From contig JAFKAC010000039.1 of assembly GCA_025766275.1 (NCBI GenBank), positions 124,001-188,000 of the forward strand: DNA of 64,000 nucleotides. Reading direction: 5' to 3'. Below are positions 1 to 13,589 of the stretch, in pieces (within the stretch, counting starts at the first letter, position 1; each line of letters starts with the position of its first letter). The DNA comes from Lactarius indigo (Eukaryota > Basidiomycota > Agaricomycetes > Russulales > Russulaceae). A model generated the notes under the pieces. The model made no database searches. It was given only the letters and a program-made list of their open reading frames with translations, and had not been told where the DNA came from. The translations under genes and the position numbers were made by a program.

Positions 1-3000
1 TGACGTCCGCGCCATAGTCGAGGAGTGACCGCATTGATTTGAGTTCCAGATAACCCGATGCCAAATGTAACGGGGTTCCGTCACCCTCGTCTCGTGCGTT
101 CACGTCCGCACCACGCTCCATTAATAGCTGTATGGCACCGAAAAACGTTTTGTCACGGGCACACCCGCGTATCACCACAAAGTGCAATGGAGTCTGGCCA
201 AAGTTGTCCACCGCATGGACACCCGCACCACGGTCGAGGAGTAACCGCACCGACTCCAGATCCAGAAAGAAAGATGCCAAATGTAACGGGGTTTCACCGT
301 CCTTATCTTGTGCATTCACGGCCACTCCACGCTCCATTAATAGTTGTACAAAATCGAATCGGCTCTGAGCTTCCGAGTAGTTTTCCCACTCCCACAGCCG
401 GAACAATGGGGTCCGTCCCTGGTTGTCCGTTGCGTTGACGTCCGCGCCATGGTCTAGGAGTGACCGCATTGATCTGAATTTCAGATGACCCGATGCTAAA
501 TGTAACGGGGTTTCGTCGTTCACGTCTCGTGCGTTCACGTCCGCACCACGCTCCATTAGTAGTTGTACAAAATCGAATTGGCCCTGAGCTTTCGAGTCCT
601 TTCCCCGGTCCCACAGCCGGAACAGTGGGGTCCGGCCCCAGTTGTCCGTTGCGTTGACGTCCGCGCCATGGTCTAGGAGTGACCGCATTGATCTGAATTC
701 CAGATTACCCGATACCAAATGTAATGGGGTTTCGTCGTTCACGTCTCGTGCGTTCACGTCCGCACCACGCTCCATTAATAATTGTACAAAATCGAATTGG
801 CTCTGAGCTTTCGAGTCCTTTCCCCGGTCCCACAGCCGGAACAGTGGGGTCCGGCCCCAGTTATCCGTTGCGTTGACGTCCGCGCCATGGTCGAGGAGTG
901 ACCGCATTGATTCGAAATCCAGATTACCCGATGCCAAATGTAACGGGGTTTCGTCGTCCTTGCCTCGTGCGTTCACATCCCCACCGCGTTCAAGTAATAA
1001 CTGAGCTACTTCGAAACGCCCCTTGGTCGCTGCCAGATGTAGTGGTGTCGAGAGGCTTTTCTCCCGGGCATTTACATCCGCGCCATGCTCAAGCAGAAAA
1101 TGCACCGCGCCAACTGCCAAATTGTTAGGCCATTGAATCACAGTGTGTAGTGGAGTCTCTTCCGCTAGTCCACGAACGTCAACGTTCGCGCCGTGTTGCA
1201 GTAGGAATTCCGCGACCCGGGTATGTTGGGCTTGCAATGCCACGACCAGCGGAAAGCCGTGTACGCCGCCAAGAATGTTTACTTCCTGTGGATGTTTCTT
1301 GACGAGGTGCTCAACGAGGTCATAAAATCCACAAAGCGCGGAATAGTACAAGGGACGGGGTCTTGGTTTCGGAGTTTCCCGGACCCTGAATAGAAGTGTT
1401 CTTCGGTCTATATTATATGTCTGGACCCACGCTTCAAAATGCGGCTTATCCGAATCGAAGAGTGTCTCCATCGTACGTGTAACATGTGACGATACGCTCC
1501 CGACCTGCGCGTGAGAAACCCAGTGCTCGGCAGCATACTCAGCCAGAGGCATTGCCTGGGCGTTGATGTGACCGCCCAAATGGAGTAGAACTCCAAGGGA
1601 TGCCCGGGCAAGGGTCGCGTGCGCAGCGTCGGGGAGAATGTGATAATGCGAAATATCTTTCGAAGTCGCAAGACGATCCGATGTAAGGAATTCCTTCACC
1701 GAAAAGTGCGAAAATTGGACCACTCGCCAACCATGTCTGCCAACGACAGTAATCAGGCTTGGACATGCGGAGAGCAACTCTCGTTCTTGGTCCTTCGACC
1801 GCCAATCCGCATTGAATGTCGGGACTTCTCCTTTGCTCCCATCCCAGTCGAAAGCAAGGATCTCCGCAAGCTCCTCGACACGAAGAGGTCGAATAGCCAC
1901 GGCCAGGCATTGAAGTAGGCGCAGGACATGATCTTGGTTCATTTCAGGAATCTCCTCTAGGATCCGCTTGTAGGTCTCGTCCAGAGTTTTGGGCAGTTTG
2001 TTTACAGATTGCCGGATCTTCGACGGCAAACAGTGCCTCAGCATCTCCAGTTGACAGTAAACCCATCGGAACCTGTATGACGGATAGTGAGAGGAAGCGT
2101 CGAAGAGAGTACACCAACACCTTACATGCCATCAGCTGTCTCAGAGAGCGTCTCGATGACCAAGTTCTTGTCGTCCTTTCGCCATCCTTTGACATTGGCA
2201 ATAACATCGACTTTAAACCTGATATATTTGGTGATATCTTCCTTTTGTCCAGTCTGGTCGTGAAGGGAGACACGGAGAGACGCCAAAGACTCGAGGCGAA
2301 TGCGGATGTCTATCTCCGGCCTACTAGTGACGCATATGTGTAGATTTGGGAGGCGGAGATTGACAAGGTCGTTTATAAGGCCGAGGACCAGCTCCCGGGG
2401 TGATGGCACGCCAGGGGTATCAGGAGATTCGTCAAGAACATCCACGATGATGTAAATTGGTTGTTTGGTCGTAGCTAAGAGAATATTCGTCAGACAATCG
2501 ATCAAGACATCGTCGCTGGGTTGCTGTGTGCCTTTCCCGTGTGCTGAATAAACAGGTAACACGGTTTCGCAACAAGGAATCGAGTGGGTAGCAAACTGGA
2601 AGAGCAAGGAACGCAGGAGGTTGTGGGAGTGCTTCTTATTGTCATCTCTGAAATCAAAATAGAAATATGCAACAGGGATTCTTCCGCCATCGGACAGTGA
2701 TATGATACGCCGGATGATCGCAGAGCTGGTCAGGAAGGTTAAGCCGCCATCTATCGAGAGATTATAGAAATGACGAACCAGAGGGTGCTCTTCCCCGCAC
2801 CGGCTATAAATGGTGAGGGCCGCGGTGAGGGACAAGTAAACACCAGGTTTTCAGCAACGTACGTTTACCATGGATCCATAACAGGGAACCGGTCGAGCAC
2901 CATTCTTGAATGATGCTGCCTTCTACAAACCACGACGTTGTTTCCTTATGGAGGTCACGTAACCCGATGTTGTAATTCGTCGACGGGTCAGGCGGAGTTA

Positions 3001-4033
3001 GCCACTCTTTAAGCTTTTGTAGCACCTCCTCCCCTATGACCGTGTGTGAGCTTCCACAAGGTATCGCGACGAGGTCAGGGAGTACGAACATTTGCGGGTA
3101 TCCATTTTTTGTATGATCTCCTTGACCATCCCTTTTGTTTCCTTCGCATCTAACCAGAAGATATTTTAATGATGAGTTTTTCCGGCAAGATGAAATAGTT
3201 ACACACCGTCCTTGATCCCACTAGTATCCCTTGACACTTGTGCGATCACCGTGAGGAGCTCCCCCTGTTCCAACTTTCTGAGCTTTTGTAACGCATCCTC
3301 GATATCGTTCATTCCCGCCAGCTTCTTTAAAATAGTTTCTGTTCAAATTGAGCGAGATCCCGCTCATCACCAGAGATATACCCACTAGTTCGTTTTTCCT
3401 TGACCCCCTTTGTCGCGATGGCAAGGATTGACAAAACTTCGGCCATGATCTTCGCGAGTACATCTATCACCGCCTGAGTCAGTGGGACTTCGGTATATGT
3501 CTTGAGGCGTCGAAAGAAGCTCTCAATTCTGTCAAAGAGCTCGGCTAACACATCACGGCTTGCCACAGTACTCTTTGCCGCCTGCCAGATATGAAGTTCT
3601 CCCACTCGATGCGGAAAATCGGGCAAGCAAACTCACTACGAGGAGAATGCCGATTCCAGAAAAGATGATTTTGGTAGGCGGGAATACCTGAAAGATAACG
3701 TGAGGAAAAAGACAGGTAACGAATCTGGCTCCTGTAACTTACCGAACCAGCGCCTTCGCCAAGGGTGGCAGAGAGGGCGTTGAGGATATTCACGGTGGGG
3801 CTAAGCCACTTGGTGAGTCGGTCATCGCCGCTCCGAGTTTCATTCAGTTCATCGGCTCTCCGTTCAAGTACGGTGAGGATAGCATCGGGAGAATCGCCGG
3901 CTTTTATCTCAGCTGCAAGTGGGTGTGTGGTCAAGTCTTCGCCAGTCTTCTTCTTATACTTTTCTAGGGCCTTTTCGAAAATTGGTTGAAAGTTTGGAGT
4001 GGACGAGGAGGATGCCTGGATATTAGATGCCAT
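1..4033 (-). pseudogene. NLR1: Goodbye-NACHT-ankyrin receptor, frameshifted, runs off left edge
   Basis: STAND-type receptor of the fungal NLR class; family members are thought to act in non-self recognition and regulated cell death. By alignment to NLR3 the exons are 3743-4033, 3640-3687, 3386-3581 and 3207-3338 (Goodbye domain), 2863-3149 (linker), 2126-2803 (NACHT) and <1-2072 (post-NACHT helices, then ankyrin repeats that stay open to the window edge). The start is ATG at 4033, followed by a Ser-rich stretch as in the paralogs. Exon 5 is one base shorter than in NLR2 (287 against 288) and exon 6 one base shorter than in NLR3 (678 against 679). Each loss shifts the frame and meets a stop soon after, so a full product is not expected unless the assembly is wrong. 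Ankyrin units are very alike at DNA level. The 3' end lies outside the window. Confidence 0.8.
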
Positions 4034-6071
4034 TGTGATGATTGCGACGAGCTAGACGAGGATATGGGTAGAGTGAGTGGAGGAACACGTCTCCCAGCCT
4101 GTGAACATGTGGCACTGCCTCGTGTATGTGATGACGAATAAATGCCCTCAGGCTTCGACGATATCCTAATAGACGCGCATTGCACATGACTTGGATGTGT
4201 CTGCTGTGATCCACTCGTCCGAGTCGCGACTGGTTCAATGCGTACCCAGGGCGTGCCCCACTGATAGTGCCCGGCCTGTGCAATTGTTCGGTGACTTCAC
4301 AAAATTAGGCAGTTGACATTTTTCCGTGGCAGCTTCGGAAGATTCGGTTATCCTGTACAGTTTCGCCTTGACACAGACACGAATATAGGGCGTGTCCTCC
4401 CCTCCACGTTACTAGATATACGCTGCCTCTCATCCCGTCTTCCTTGCCCCTCCCAAAGATTCTTCAGACGCAGCACTCCTATCCGGTGATGACCGTAGCG
4501 ATCGATTTGTCTCCCGGGCTAGCAAAACCCTCACTGATTTTTAATGTCCCTGTTTCCTCCCTCTGCTTAGCTACACCCGGCTCCCTCGTGATCCTCTCCG
4601 CCCCTTCCCCGGCAGCATCTTTCCCTCATATGACATTAGGCCCCTCGTCCCCTGAACTGCCAACACCAACGCCAACACCTACGACTGGTGTCCACCGGGT
4701 GCTAGTAACAGCGTGAAATGAGAGACGCATGGCCTGCTCCAAGAGCTCGTTAAGTGTTGCATGCGGCGCGACGTGTTCGATGCCCTCAGCAGCTATCGCG
4801 ATGCGCGGTTGCCAGCGCACCGGCGGAGCATGAGAGAGTCATCATGGGCCTTGGCAAGGGGAGGTCGCGTTTTCAAAGACCAAGGTGAGCCGTGGAGTTT
4901 TTTGGTTCTCAACTTGAAATCTCGGGGCTGCCTGCCTCATCTACCCATAATGAAATACGTTCGCATTCGCTACCTTTGGAGTGAAAGTTCTGCAGCGAAA
5001 TGCTGTCCAATGTCCTCCTTACATCGTACGATGTTCATTCATTCACCACGCCTTATTTGTCCGTCCGCCAGGACTCGGCCTGACGCGCTAGTCGGTGCCG
5101 CCAACGTGCCAAGCAGTTCCGCATCCCGCTCCTGTTCTGCATCACCCTTGGCGCATTTCAAGTGTATATAGATTAGATGGGTTGCAAAGTAGTACATGCA
5201 GCACGCAGAGGTGAGCACTGTGAGATGCGCCTGCGGTTCGATCTCGATCTAGCCGTGCTGTGGCGTTGCGGTCCGTGCTCTCGCTTTTGCAAAAAAGGAC
5301 GAGAGCTGCCAATGTGTGCTGGAGATGATACATCCGGCATTTTTGACGTCCCGGGTCCACGACTCATGGCAGATTCGAACTCTCAATTGTTGTCGAGGGT
5401 CAATGCTCTCAACCCTACAGCGCAAATACATTTTGACACCTGTCGCTCCCGGTTTTTGTTACGACCGGCTGAGGGCGAGGGGGAAGGACAAGGATGCAAC
5501 AGGGTATCGAATTATTGGTTCATGACGCTGTAATTTGAGTTGCTTGGGGATCGCTTCAGGAGTCAAGTCAAAGACTATTTCATGCGACGTTGCAGTTGAC
5601 ATGTTGACAATCGGACAAAATGTATGGGATTCTAATGTGATTTTCCTCCACATCAAGCTGCTGCTTCGGTGAAGTGGGCGGCGCGGCGACGCGTGCACCG
5701 CTGCGCTTGCCCTGAGAATGGTCATCATGGTCATAATCCTCAAAGGGAGCCAGCCGGCACCATCCGGGACTGAATAAATTAGTAAGCGACACGTGTGTAT
5801 ACGGTCCGGTCGGAGAGAAATTACACTAAGAGAGCGTTCGTGCCTCCTCTCATCACGCTGCACGTCCCCCGCATAGAATATAAAATCTACATTATTCTCC
5901 ATATTGAATTCCAGCGTAAACCACAGGTCATGCACGTCACGAGTCAAGCGATCCGAGAAGACAATATTCCGCGGCTACCGTCCTCAGTAGAAGTCGACAT
6001 CGCGTGCTGTCATGATCACAAGCGTTTATACACGACACCGGAAGAACGTTTGCACGGATACCCACCTGATA
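4034..6071. other. Intergenic region between NLR1 and NLR2
   Basis: No convincing gene. The part next to NLR1 is its presumed promoter. A block at about 4460-4570, containing TTTGTCTCCCGGGCTAGCAAA, resembles one at about 10530-10640 upstream of NLR2, so the duplication seems to have included upstream sequence. The last 150 bases before NLR2's stop resemble the sequence at about 17280-17440 downstream of NLR3, so 3' flanks were copied too. Short ORFs here have no recognisable domain. Confidence 0.5.
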
Positions 6072-9000
6072 CTAGAAACCGTAGAACAGACACATCAATG
6101 CTACACCTTGCGCTCGCTGTGCTCGCCTGATTGCGTGCTCTGATGGCGGTCGTTCCGTTTCTTCCCTTATTCTCTCCCGTACGAGCTGGAATGGGGTCTT
6201 TCCCTCTTTATTCTCCGCATTTATATCGGCACCGTACTTGAGGAGAATCCAAGCCTTTTCGAGTGACATATCGCGCAACGCTAGGTGTAAGGGTGTTTCG
6301 AGGTCATTGTTCGGTGTGTTCACTTCCGCACCGCGCTCCAACAATAGCTCTGCAACATCGAAACGATCTCCGTCAGGGGAATCCCCGACCCACAACACTC
6401 GGTGTAACGAGGATTGGCCCCGGTTGTCCTCTGCGTTGATGTTCGCGCCGTGGTCGAGGAGCATACGCACCAACTCGAGGTCCAGAGCCGAAGATGCCAG
6501 AAGTAATGGGGTTTCGTGGTTGTTGTCTTGCGCATTCACGTCCGCGCCACGCTCGATTAATAGCTGCGCAGCACCGAAACGATCTTTAGAAGTATCCTTG
6601 GGTGGTAATGCTCGGTGCAATGGGGTCTGACCCCGTTTGTTCTTCACATTGACATTCGCGCCGTGGTCGAGGAGAAACTGCACCAACCGGAGGCGCTCAG
6701 TGAATTTGGAGGACGCCAAGTGTAACGGGGTTTCGTAGTCTTCGTCTCGCGTGTTTACGTCCGCGCCGTGCTCTACTAATAGCTGTACGACATTGAAAAC
6801 TTCGAGGTAGGAATCCAGCACTCGGTGCAATGGGGTCCGACGATGGTAGTCCTCGGCGTTGACATCTGCGCCATTGTCGAGGAGCACCTGTGGGGTTTCG
6901 AGATGTAGCAGCGACGATGCAACATGTAACGCGGTTTCATTGTTCTTGTCTCTAGAATTCACTTCTGCGCCATACTTCAGCAACAGTTGAACGAGTTTGC
7001 CCCTTGGACGCTTGAATGCCGGCACCATGTGCAATGGGGTCTTGCCATCAACGTTCCGAGGATTGACATCTACTCCGCGTTCAAGTAATACCTGAGCTAT
7101 TTCGAAACGCCCACACTCCGCAGCCAGATGTAGTGGAGTCGAGAGGTCCTCCCGCCGGGCATTTGCATTCGCGCCATGTTCAAGCGAAAACTGCACCGCG
7201 CCGACCCAGGCGCTGACTACCAAAGGGTGAGGCCATTGAATTACGCTGTACAGTAGTTCATGAACGTCGACGTTCGCGTCGTGCTGAAATAGGAGTTCCG
7301 CGATTCGGATATGTTCTTGACGCAATGCCGCGAGCAGCGGATTGCTATGTGTGCTGCCGGTAGCGTTTACGTGCGGTGAGTGCTTCTTGACAAGGCGTTC
7401 GACGAGGTCATAAAATCCGCAGAGCGCGGAATAGTATAAGGGATCGGGTTTCGGTACCGGGCCGATCATTAACGTGTACCGACGTAGTCGTCGGTCCATA
7501 TCATAGGTCCGGACCCACGCCACAAAATGTGGCTTGTCCGAGTCGAAGAGAGCCTCCATCATAGGCATAACGTGCGACGATACACCCCCGGCCTTCGTGT
7601 GAGAAACCCAGTGTTCGGCAGCATACGCAGCCAGAGGCATTTTCCGGGCGTCAATGCGACTTTTCAAACGGAGTAGAACTCCAAGGGATGCCCGGGAAAA
7701 GGTCGCGTGCGCGGCGTCGGGGAGAATGTGATAACGTGAGATATCTTCTTTCGAGGTGGCAAGACGATCGGATGTAAGGAATTCCTTCACCGAAAAATGC
7801 GAGAATTGAGCCACTCGCCAACCGCCGCTGTCGTCAACGATGGTAATCAGGCTTGGACATGCGGAGAGCAACTCTTGTTCTTGATCCTCCGACCGCCTAT
7901 CTGCATCCGACATTGGGGCTTCTCCCTCAATCGCATCAACATCGAAAGTGAAGATCGCCGCAAGCTCGCTAACACGAAGGGGTCGAATGGCCACGGTCAG
8001 GCATTGGAGTAAACGATGGACATGACTTCGGTTCGTTTTGTAAATCCCCTTCAGGATCCGCTCGTAGGTCTCGTCTAAGCTGTCGGGTAGTTCATTTATA
8101 AACTGCCGAACCCTCGATCGGAGACAAAGCCTCAGCATCTCCAGCTGACAGTAAACCCATCGGAACCTGTGTGATGAATAGTGAGAGAAGGCGTCGGGGA
8201 TAGAACAACACCTTACATGCCGTCGGCTTTCTCGGAGAGCGTCTCGATGACCAAGTCCTTGTCATCATCCCGCCACCTTTGGTCATTGGCAATAAAGTCG
8301 ACCTCAGAGTTGATATATTTAGTGATGTCTTCCTTGTGTCCAGCTTCGTCGTGAAGGGAGACACGAAGAGGCGTCAAAGGCTCGAGACGGATGTGGATAT
8401 CAATCTCCGGCCTACTAGTGACGCATATGTGTAGATTCGGGAGGTGAAGGTTAACAATGTGTTTTATAAGGCTGAGAACACGCTCTCGGGGAGATCGCAC
8501 GCCAGAGGTGTTTGGGCATTCGTCAAGGGCGTCCACGATGATGTAAGTTGGGTGTTGGGTCGTCGCTGAGAGCGTGTCTGTTAGACAATTGATCAAGACA
8601 TCGTCGCTGGGTTGTTGCGTGCCTTTCCCGTGTGCTGAATAAACACGGGACATTATGTCGCAACAAGCGATCGAATTTGCAGCAAACTGGGTGAGCAAGG
8701 AAGGCAGGAGGTTGTGGCGATGCTTCTTGTTCTCGTCTCTAAAATCGAAGTAGAAATATGCCACAGAGGCTCTTCCGCCATGGCACAGTGATATGATACG
8801 CTGGATGATTGCAGAGCTGATCAATGCCGTTAGCTCACCGTGTACGGAGAGATTAGAGAAATGGCGAACCAGAGGATGCTCTTCCCGGATCCAGCTATGA
8901 AATGCGGGAACCGTCAGGGAGAAGTAAACCCAAGGTTTCCAGGAACGTACGTTTGCCGTGGATCCATAACAGGGAACCGGTCGAATTCCATTCCTGAAAG

Positions 9001-10125
9001 ATATGGTCTTCTAAAAACCAGGTCGCGGTTTCTTCGTGAAGGTCACGTAACCCGATGTTGTAATTCGTCGACGGGTCAGGCGGAGACAGCCACCTTTTGA
9101 GCTTCTGTATTGCCTCCTCCACTATGACCGTGTGTGAGCTCCTACAACGTATCGTAACGAGGTCAAGAGGGTACAAACGATCACGAGCGTCCATTTTGTC
9201 CGCGATCTCCTTGACCATCGCTTTCGTTTCCTTCGCATCTAACCGGAAGATGTTCGAGGTGAATAGTAGGGACGGTTAAAGAGTCACACACCGTCCTTGA
9301 GAACATTGGTATCACTTGACACTTGTGCAATCCCCGTTAGAAACTCCCGCTGTTCCAATTCACCGAATCTCTGTAAAGCGTCCTCGAGACCGTTCATTCC
9401 AGCCACCTTCTTAAAAAATGTTTCTAGTCGAAACTTACAGTTAGCGAAGAGCAGCCTATCGCAGAAGGTAGACCCACTTATTCGTCTCTCCTTGATCCCC
9501 TTTGTCGCAATACCAAGGATCGTCAGAACTTCGGCCATGATCTTTGCGAGTTCGTCCGTCATCGCAGGGCTCGGTGGGACATTGGTGTAGATCTTGAGCC
9601 GTTCAAAGAAGTTTTCGATTTTACCGAAGAGCTTGATTAGCATATCGCGGTTCGCCGCAGTGCTTTGTGCCGCCTGCCAAAGATGAGTTTCTCACGACCG
9701 ATGCGGAGAATAGAGCAAGCAAACTGACTACGAGGAGCATGCTGATTCCAGAAAAGATGATTTTGGTAGGGGGGAATACCTGAAAGTCAACGCGTTAGGG
9801 AAACGACAGGTAAATAGAGCCCGCTTACCGAGCCAGCGCCCTCGCCAAGGGTAGCAGAGAGCGCGTTGAGGATGTTCACGGTTGGGTTGAGCCACTTGGT
9901 GAGTCGGTCATCGCTGCTCCGAGACTGATTCAGCTCATTAGCTTTCCGTTCAAGTACGGTGAGGATAGATTCAAGAGAATCGCAGCCGTTTATCTCAGCA
10001 GCGAGTGGGTGGGTAGTGAGGTCATTTCCGGTCTTCTTCTTATACTCTTCTAGGGCCTTTTCGAAGATTGGTTGAAAGTTCGGAGTGGACGAGGAAGACG
10101 CCCGGCCCGGGATATTGGAGGACAT
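6072..10125 (-). pseudogene. NLR2: Goodbye-NACHT-ankyrin receptor with one frameshift
   Basis: Paralog of NLR3 with the same seven exons: 9829-10125, 9732-9779, 9478-9673, 9292-9423, 8951-9238, 8217-8894 and 6072-8166. Exon lengths match NLR3 except the linker exon (288 against 330, because NLR3 has extra heptads) and the NACHT exon (678 against 679). The missing base lies at about 8860, some 35 nt after the Walker A codons, and leads to TAA within about 25 nt. Everything downstream is open: Walker B with VDALDE, a SRPE sensor-like motif, then about 690 codons of post-NACHT helices and ankyrin repeats ending at TAG 6072. The same base is missing in NLR1. Without the shift the product would be about 1,244 aa. 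It may be a recent pseudogene or an assembly error; I favour pseudogene because the lesion is shared. Confidence 0.75.
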
Positions 10126-11125
10126 TGTGCCGATTCTGAGGGGCCACAGTAGAAGGTATGGTAGGCTTAGAGTGAGGCGAGACTAACGTGAAGAACGGGT
10201 GCCCCAGGGCCCAGTAACTTGGGACCATGTGCACTGCCTCGTGTGTTGAACGATCGACGTGATAGACGCGCAGCACATATACCGCACAGCTGGCCGGTCA
10301 TCACATGGATCATATGCCAGCGCATCATACCGGGGTACGGCTTGCCAGCGGCTTGTCACATCGACTGTGCTCGAGGACACCCGCCAGGCCCTGTCCATCG
10401 ATTTCGAGCCAGTGGCTGACAAATCAGGTGGCCATTACGGTTGTCCCAGGCGGCCTCTGCTGTAGCGGCATGTAGGCTGCAGCCTTTGCACACACACGAG
10501 TTAAACACGAGTAGAGTTTCCAGACGTAGTACTCCCGGACCTGTCTGGCGATGAGCTCGGTGAGCTAGCGATTAATTTGTCTCCCGAGCTAACAAATTCT
10601 TGCAACCCAATGTATTTTTAATCTCCCCGTTTACTCTCACTGCGTAACAGAGGTGATTTGAATGGTGGTCCGCTCTAGCCCTATCTACGCAGCGCCTGCC
10701 CCATCACGCACCACCTTATCAAGGCTGAACGACAACCCAGAGTCTCAAGACCTCGTTCAACGCACGAGGGGTGAAGCCTGTGGAAGTAAAGTGTTTGGTG
10801 AGGTGTGTATGGCACGTAGAATCGCAGAAAATGGTTTTGTAAATTGTCTTGTATGTTTGGTTTCGGGTTTCGATGTTGCAAACATATACGACTTCGAAGG
10901 TCGGGAAATACGATGGAGCTTCGATATTATGGGATTTGTCACGGTCACGAGAACGATTGTCGGCATTCGAGGGTCATACAGGTTAGGCACGAAGGTGAGC
11001 TACTGAGAACAAATATATGGGGGACTGGAAAGGAAGGCGTGACAGCACAGCGACAGGTCTCCCTTCTGAAAAGTGCCAACAATAGAGCTCGCCCAAGCTA
11101 TCACACGGCACGGTCGGAAGCCCGC
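10126..11125. other. Intergenic region between NLR2 and the P450 gene
   Basis: Holds the NLR2 upstream region and the 3' flank of the P450. About 10520-10640 resembles the upstream region of NLR1 (see 4034-6071). The longest ORF (10662-11006, plus) has no domain I recognise. I see no RNA gene. Confidence 0.4.
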
Positions 11126-12977
11126 CTATTCGTGGAGATCTAGTGCTTCTTTCAGTAATGTCTCGGCCTCCGCAAATCGAGGGACTGCCTTGCACTCGAA
11201 AGACACAGGGTATCTATTGCTGAACGGTTAGGGAGAACCAATGGACAAAGCAACCAAAAACACGCACGCAGAGAGGCCGGCGTGAACAACGGTCTGCACG
11301 TCCAACTCACCCTCCGCACCCTCAGGACGCTCGAAACGCATTGCCCACAGCAGAGTCGCAAAGTCGATCCCAAGCGTCCCTTCCGCGACGTGCCTCCCAG
11401 GACACACCCGCCGCCCGTACCCAAACGATGCGTGTCCATCCTCCCAACCGTCCATCACCACCTTGATTTGTCCCTTCTCGTCCAGATACCTAGCCGGGTT
11501 GAAACTTGCCGAGTCGGCGCCAAACACTGCCGGATCGAAGTTGACCACGCGCATGTTCAGGAGGATGACTGTGCCTTTGGGGATGAACATGCCCTCATAC
11601 CAGTCGCCCACAGATGAGGCATGCGGCACGCCAAAGGGGGCCGTTGGCGACCAACGCAGTACCTCCTTGACCATCGCGCGGATATACGGTAGAGAAGGGA
11701 GGTCTGCGAAAGTTGGTGGACGAGCGTAGCCTACGACTTCGTTGAGCTCTGCGTGCGCCCGCGCTTGGACTTCGGGGTGAGCGAGCAGAGCAAGCAGCCA
11801 CCAGTGGAGTGCAGTAGATGTCGTCTCTCCACCCGCGGAACTACAGTTTGTGAACCTTTAGGTATACGTCGGGAAATCATCAGGAAACGTACAGCATGTC
11901 ACCAACGAGCCAAGCCTGTTCGCGTTCCGAGAGGCGGTATTTGTCCTGATTTTTGATCAATGTAGCGCCAAAGCTCGGCTGATCAATCCCTTTCGCCTGG
12001 AATTGGCATTCATAAATTATCAACCAATCTCATTGGGGGACCACCGCAATGAATACGCACCAAATCATCAGAAACTTTGCTGAGAAGACGTTCGTACCTC
12101 AGCGAATCTTGGACGAACCAGTAGCGTGCGTCCCGTTTCCATTTGGCGAACCTGCGTGCCACGGTGAGAGGAAGCCAACGACCAGTAACACAATATTAGT
12201 ACACACCTACTCGGAATATATTTCAGCCATGGGAAGTACTCAACCAAGCGCGCCCCTGGCTGTATCTCGCGCGACAGGCGCTGCACATGGTCTACGATTC
12301 CTGTAATAACTGGGTCGTCCTCTGATTCTACGGGGGGTAGATGGTAATTGATGGAAAGTATGATGGACCATGCATGTCGCTGGAAATGCCTCTTCGCAGA
12401 AGGGGCACTATTCATCAGCGCAAGCGCCAACATGATCGCTTCACGACCCTGGATGGGGTAGAAGTCTGGTACTACCGATTTCGAGAAGCCTTCCACTGCA
12501 GGACGACGGAACCGGCGCCACCTATGGGGGATCAGCGCGGAACAAAGACAGTGCCGAATGGCATACAGGTCGCCATATCTCGTAAGGACAAATGAGAGGT
12601 TCTCAGTCAGGAATTCATTCAAGGAGATGAATCGCGGTCGGTCGGAATATATGTTGGATCGCTTCTCAAGCAAATCAACGGCAACGCGCTGGCTATTGAG
12701 GACAATGATGCCCTGGCCAAAGACACTTAAGTACATTAATTCACCTGAAAGGTGCGTGAGCAAATTTTGGGATAGATTGGAGGTCCAGAGTGTTACCGTA
12801 GTCAACCCTCCGTTGCGGTGACGCTAGCCAATCTTCATCTGCGGCGTGTATAACATCGCCAATGAAGGGCAGGCCTTTGGGGCCCGGAGGAAGATTACGA
12901 AAGGCTCTTTGAGCGAGCCGAGCTATGAGCCAGAGGACAAGGCCAACGAGGGGAGTGGAAACAAGGAGGTAGGACAT
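11126..12977 (-). CDS. Cytochrome P450 monooxygenase, seven exons, complete
   Basis: Membrane-anchored class E P450 that would insert oxygen into a small organic substrate, with electrons from an ER reductase. Exons are 12797-12977, 12567-12744, 12207-12521, 12061-12151, 11893-11996, 11268-11840 and 11126-11213; they sum to 1,530 nt, in frame, giving 509 aa. Visible features in order: an N-terminal hydrophobic anchor, a proline-rich hinge PPGPKGLPFIGD, the I-helix AGGETTS, the K-helix ExxR as EVLR, and the haem-binding FGYGRRVCPGRH with the cysteine ligand. All introns are GT-AG and 45-67 nt. The last small exon restores a typical C-terminus; without splicing the frame ends shortly after the last hydrophobic stretch. 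The substrate cannot be told. It lies between NLR genes and no secondary-metabolite backbone gene is nearby. Confidence 0.93.
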
Positions 12978-13411
12978 GGGGTCGCCAGTAACCTCGTATC
13001 AGAGAAAAACAAGAGGTCTCTGGAGGGGGTGCGCAACCACAGGAACGACGGTGGTATTAGACCGAGACGCCACCTTCGAGGGTAATTTGTGTGAACTCAT
13101 TTTTAGTCGCCAGTAGGCATGTGGCACTAGATGGTCACAGAAATCAGCAAGAAGCCGACTAATATATAAAGTGTAACGTCAGCCAAGAGAGCTTCTATCA
13201 TGGCAGTAAAGGATCACGCGATCACGGCCCGAGAGTCGGTACTCACACTCAGTCGTACATTTGAGAGGTCTAGGCGATTTCACAGAAATTCGTCTGGCCG
13301 ACATATTTATTCCATTGTCGACTATCTGTGATAATTTGAGAGGAAGGGACTTGAGATGGCGCGGATTCTCTCACACACACTCTCATGAACTCCCGTAGAG
13401 CTTCGCCGGTC

Positions 13412-13439
13412 CATGATGCATGATGCATGATGCATGATG
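13412..13439 (+). repeat. ATGATGC microsatellite
   Basis: Four back-to-back copies of the heptamer ATGATGC, or near it, at the start of the P450/Goodbye intergenic region. Confidence 0.85.
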
Positions 13440-13589
13440 GGGTTGCGGTGCTGTTGCACAGGCAATGGCTTATGTAAATGTTGGTGAATGTTTTGACTGC
13501 AAGGATCTCCATCATACTCGGATTTATTTTTCATTTACGAACTTTCTGGGGTCCGTTGGATGAGGCTGGGTGGCGGCTTCATTGGTACG

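Noticed and set aside
5340..5460. tRNA-like sequence with GAGTTCGAATC on the minus strand
   Set aside because: The T-arm stem does not pair and no acceptor or D-arm could be found.
8817..8862. A 38-nt intron (GTGAGC...CCAG) that would restore the NLR2 frame
   Set aside because: Too short for the introns of this region (about 45-60 nt), the branch-like CTAAC would sit beside the donor, it would delete conserved residues, and the equivalent is impossible in NLR1.
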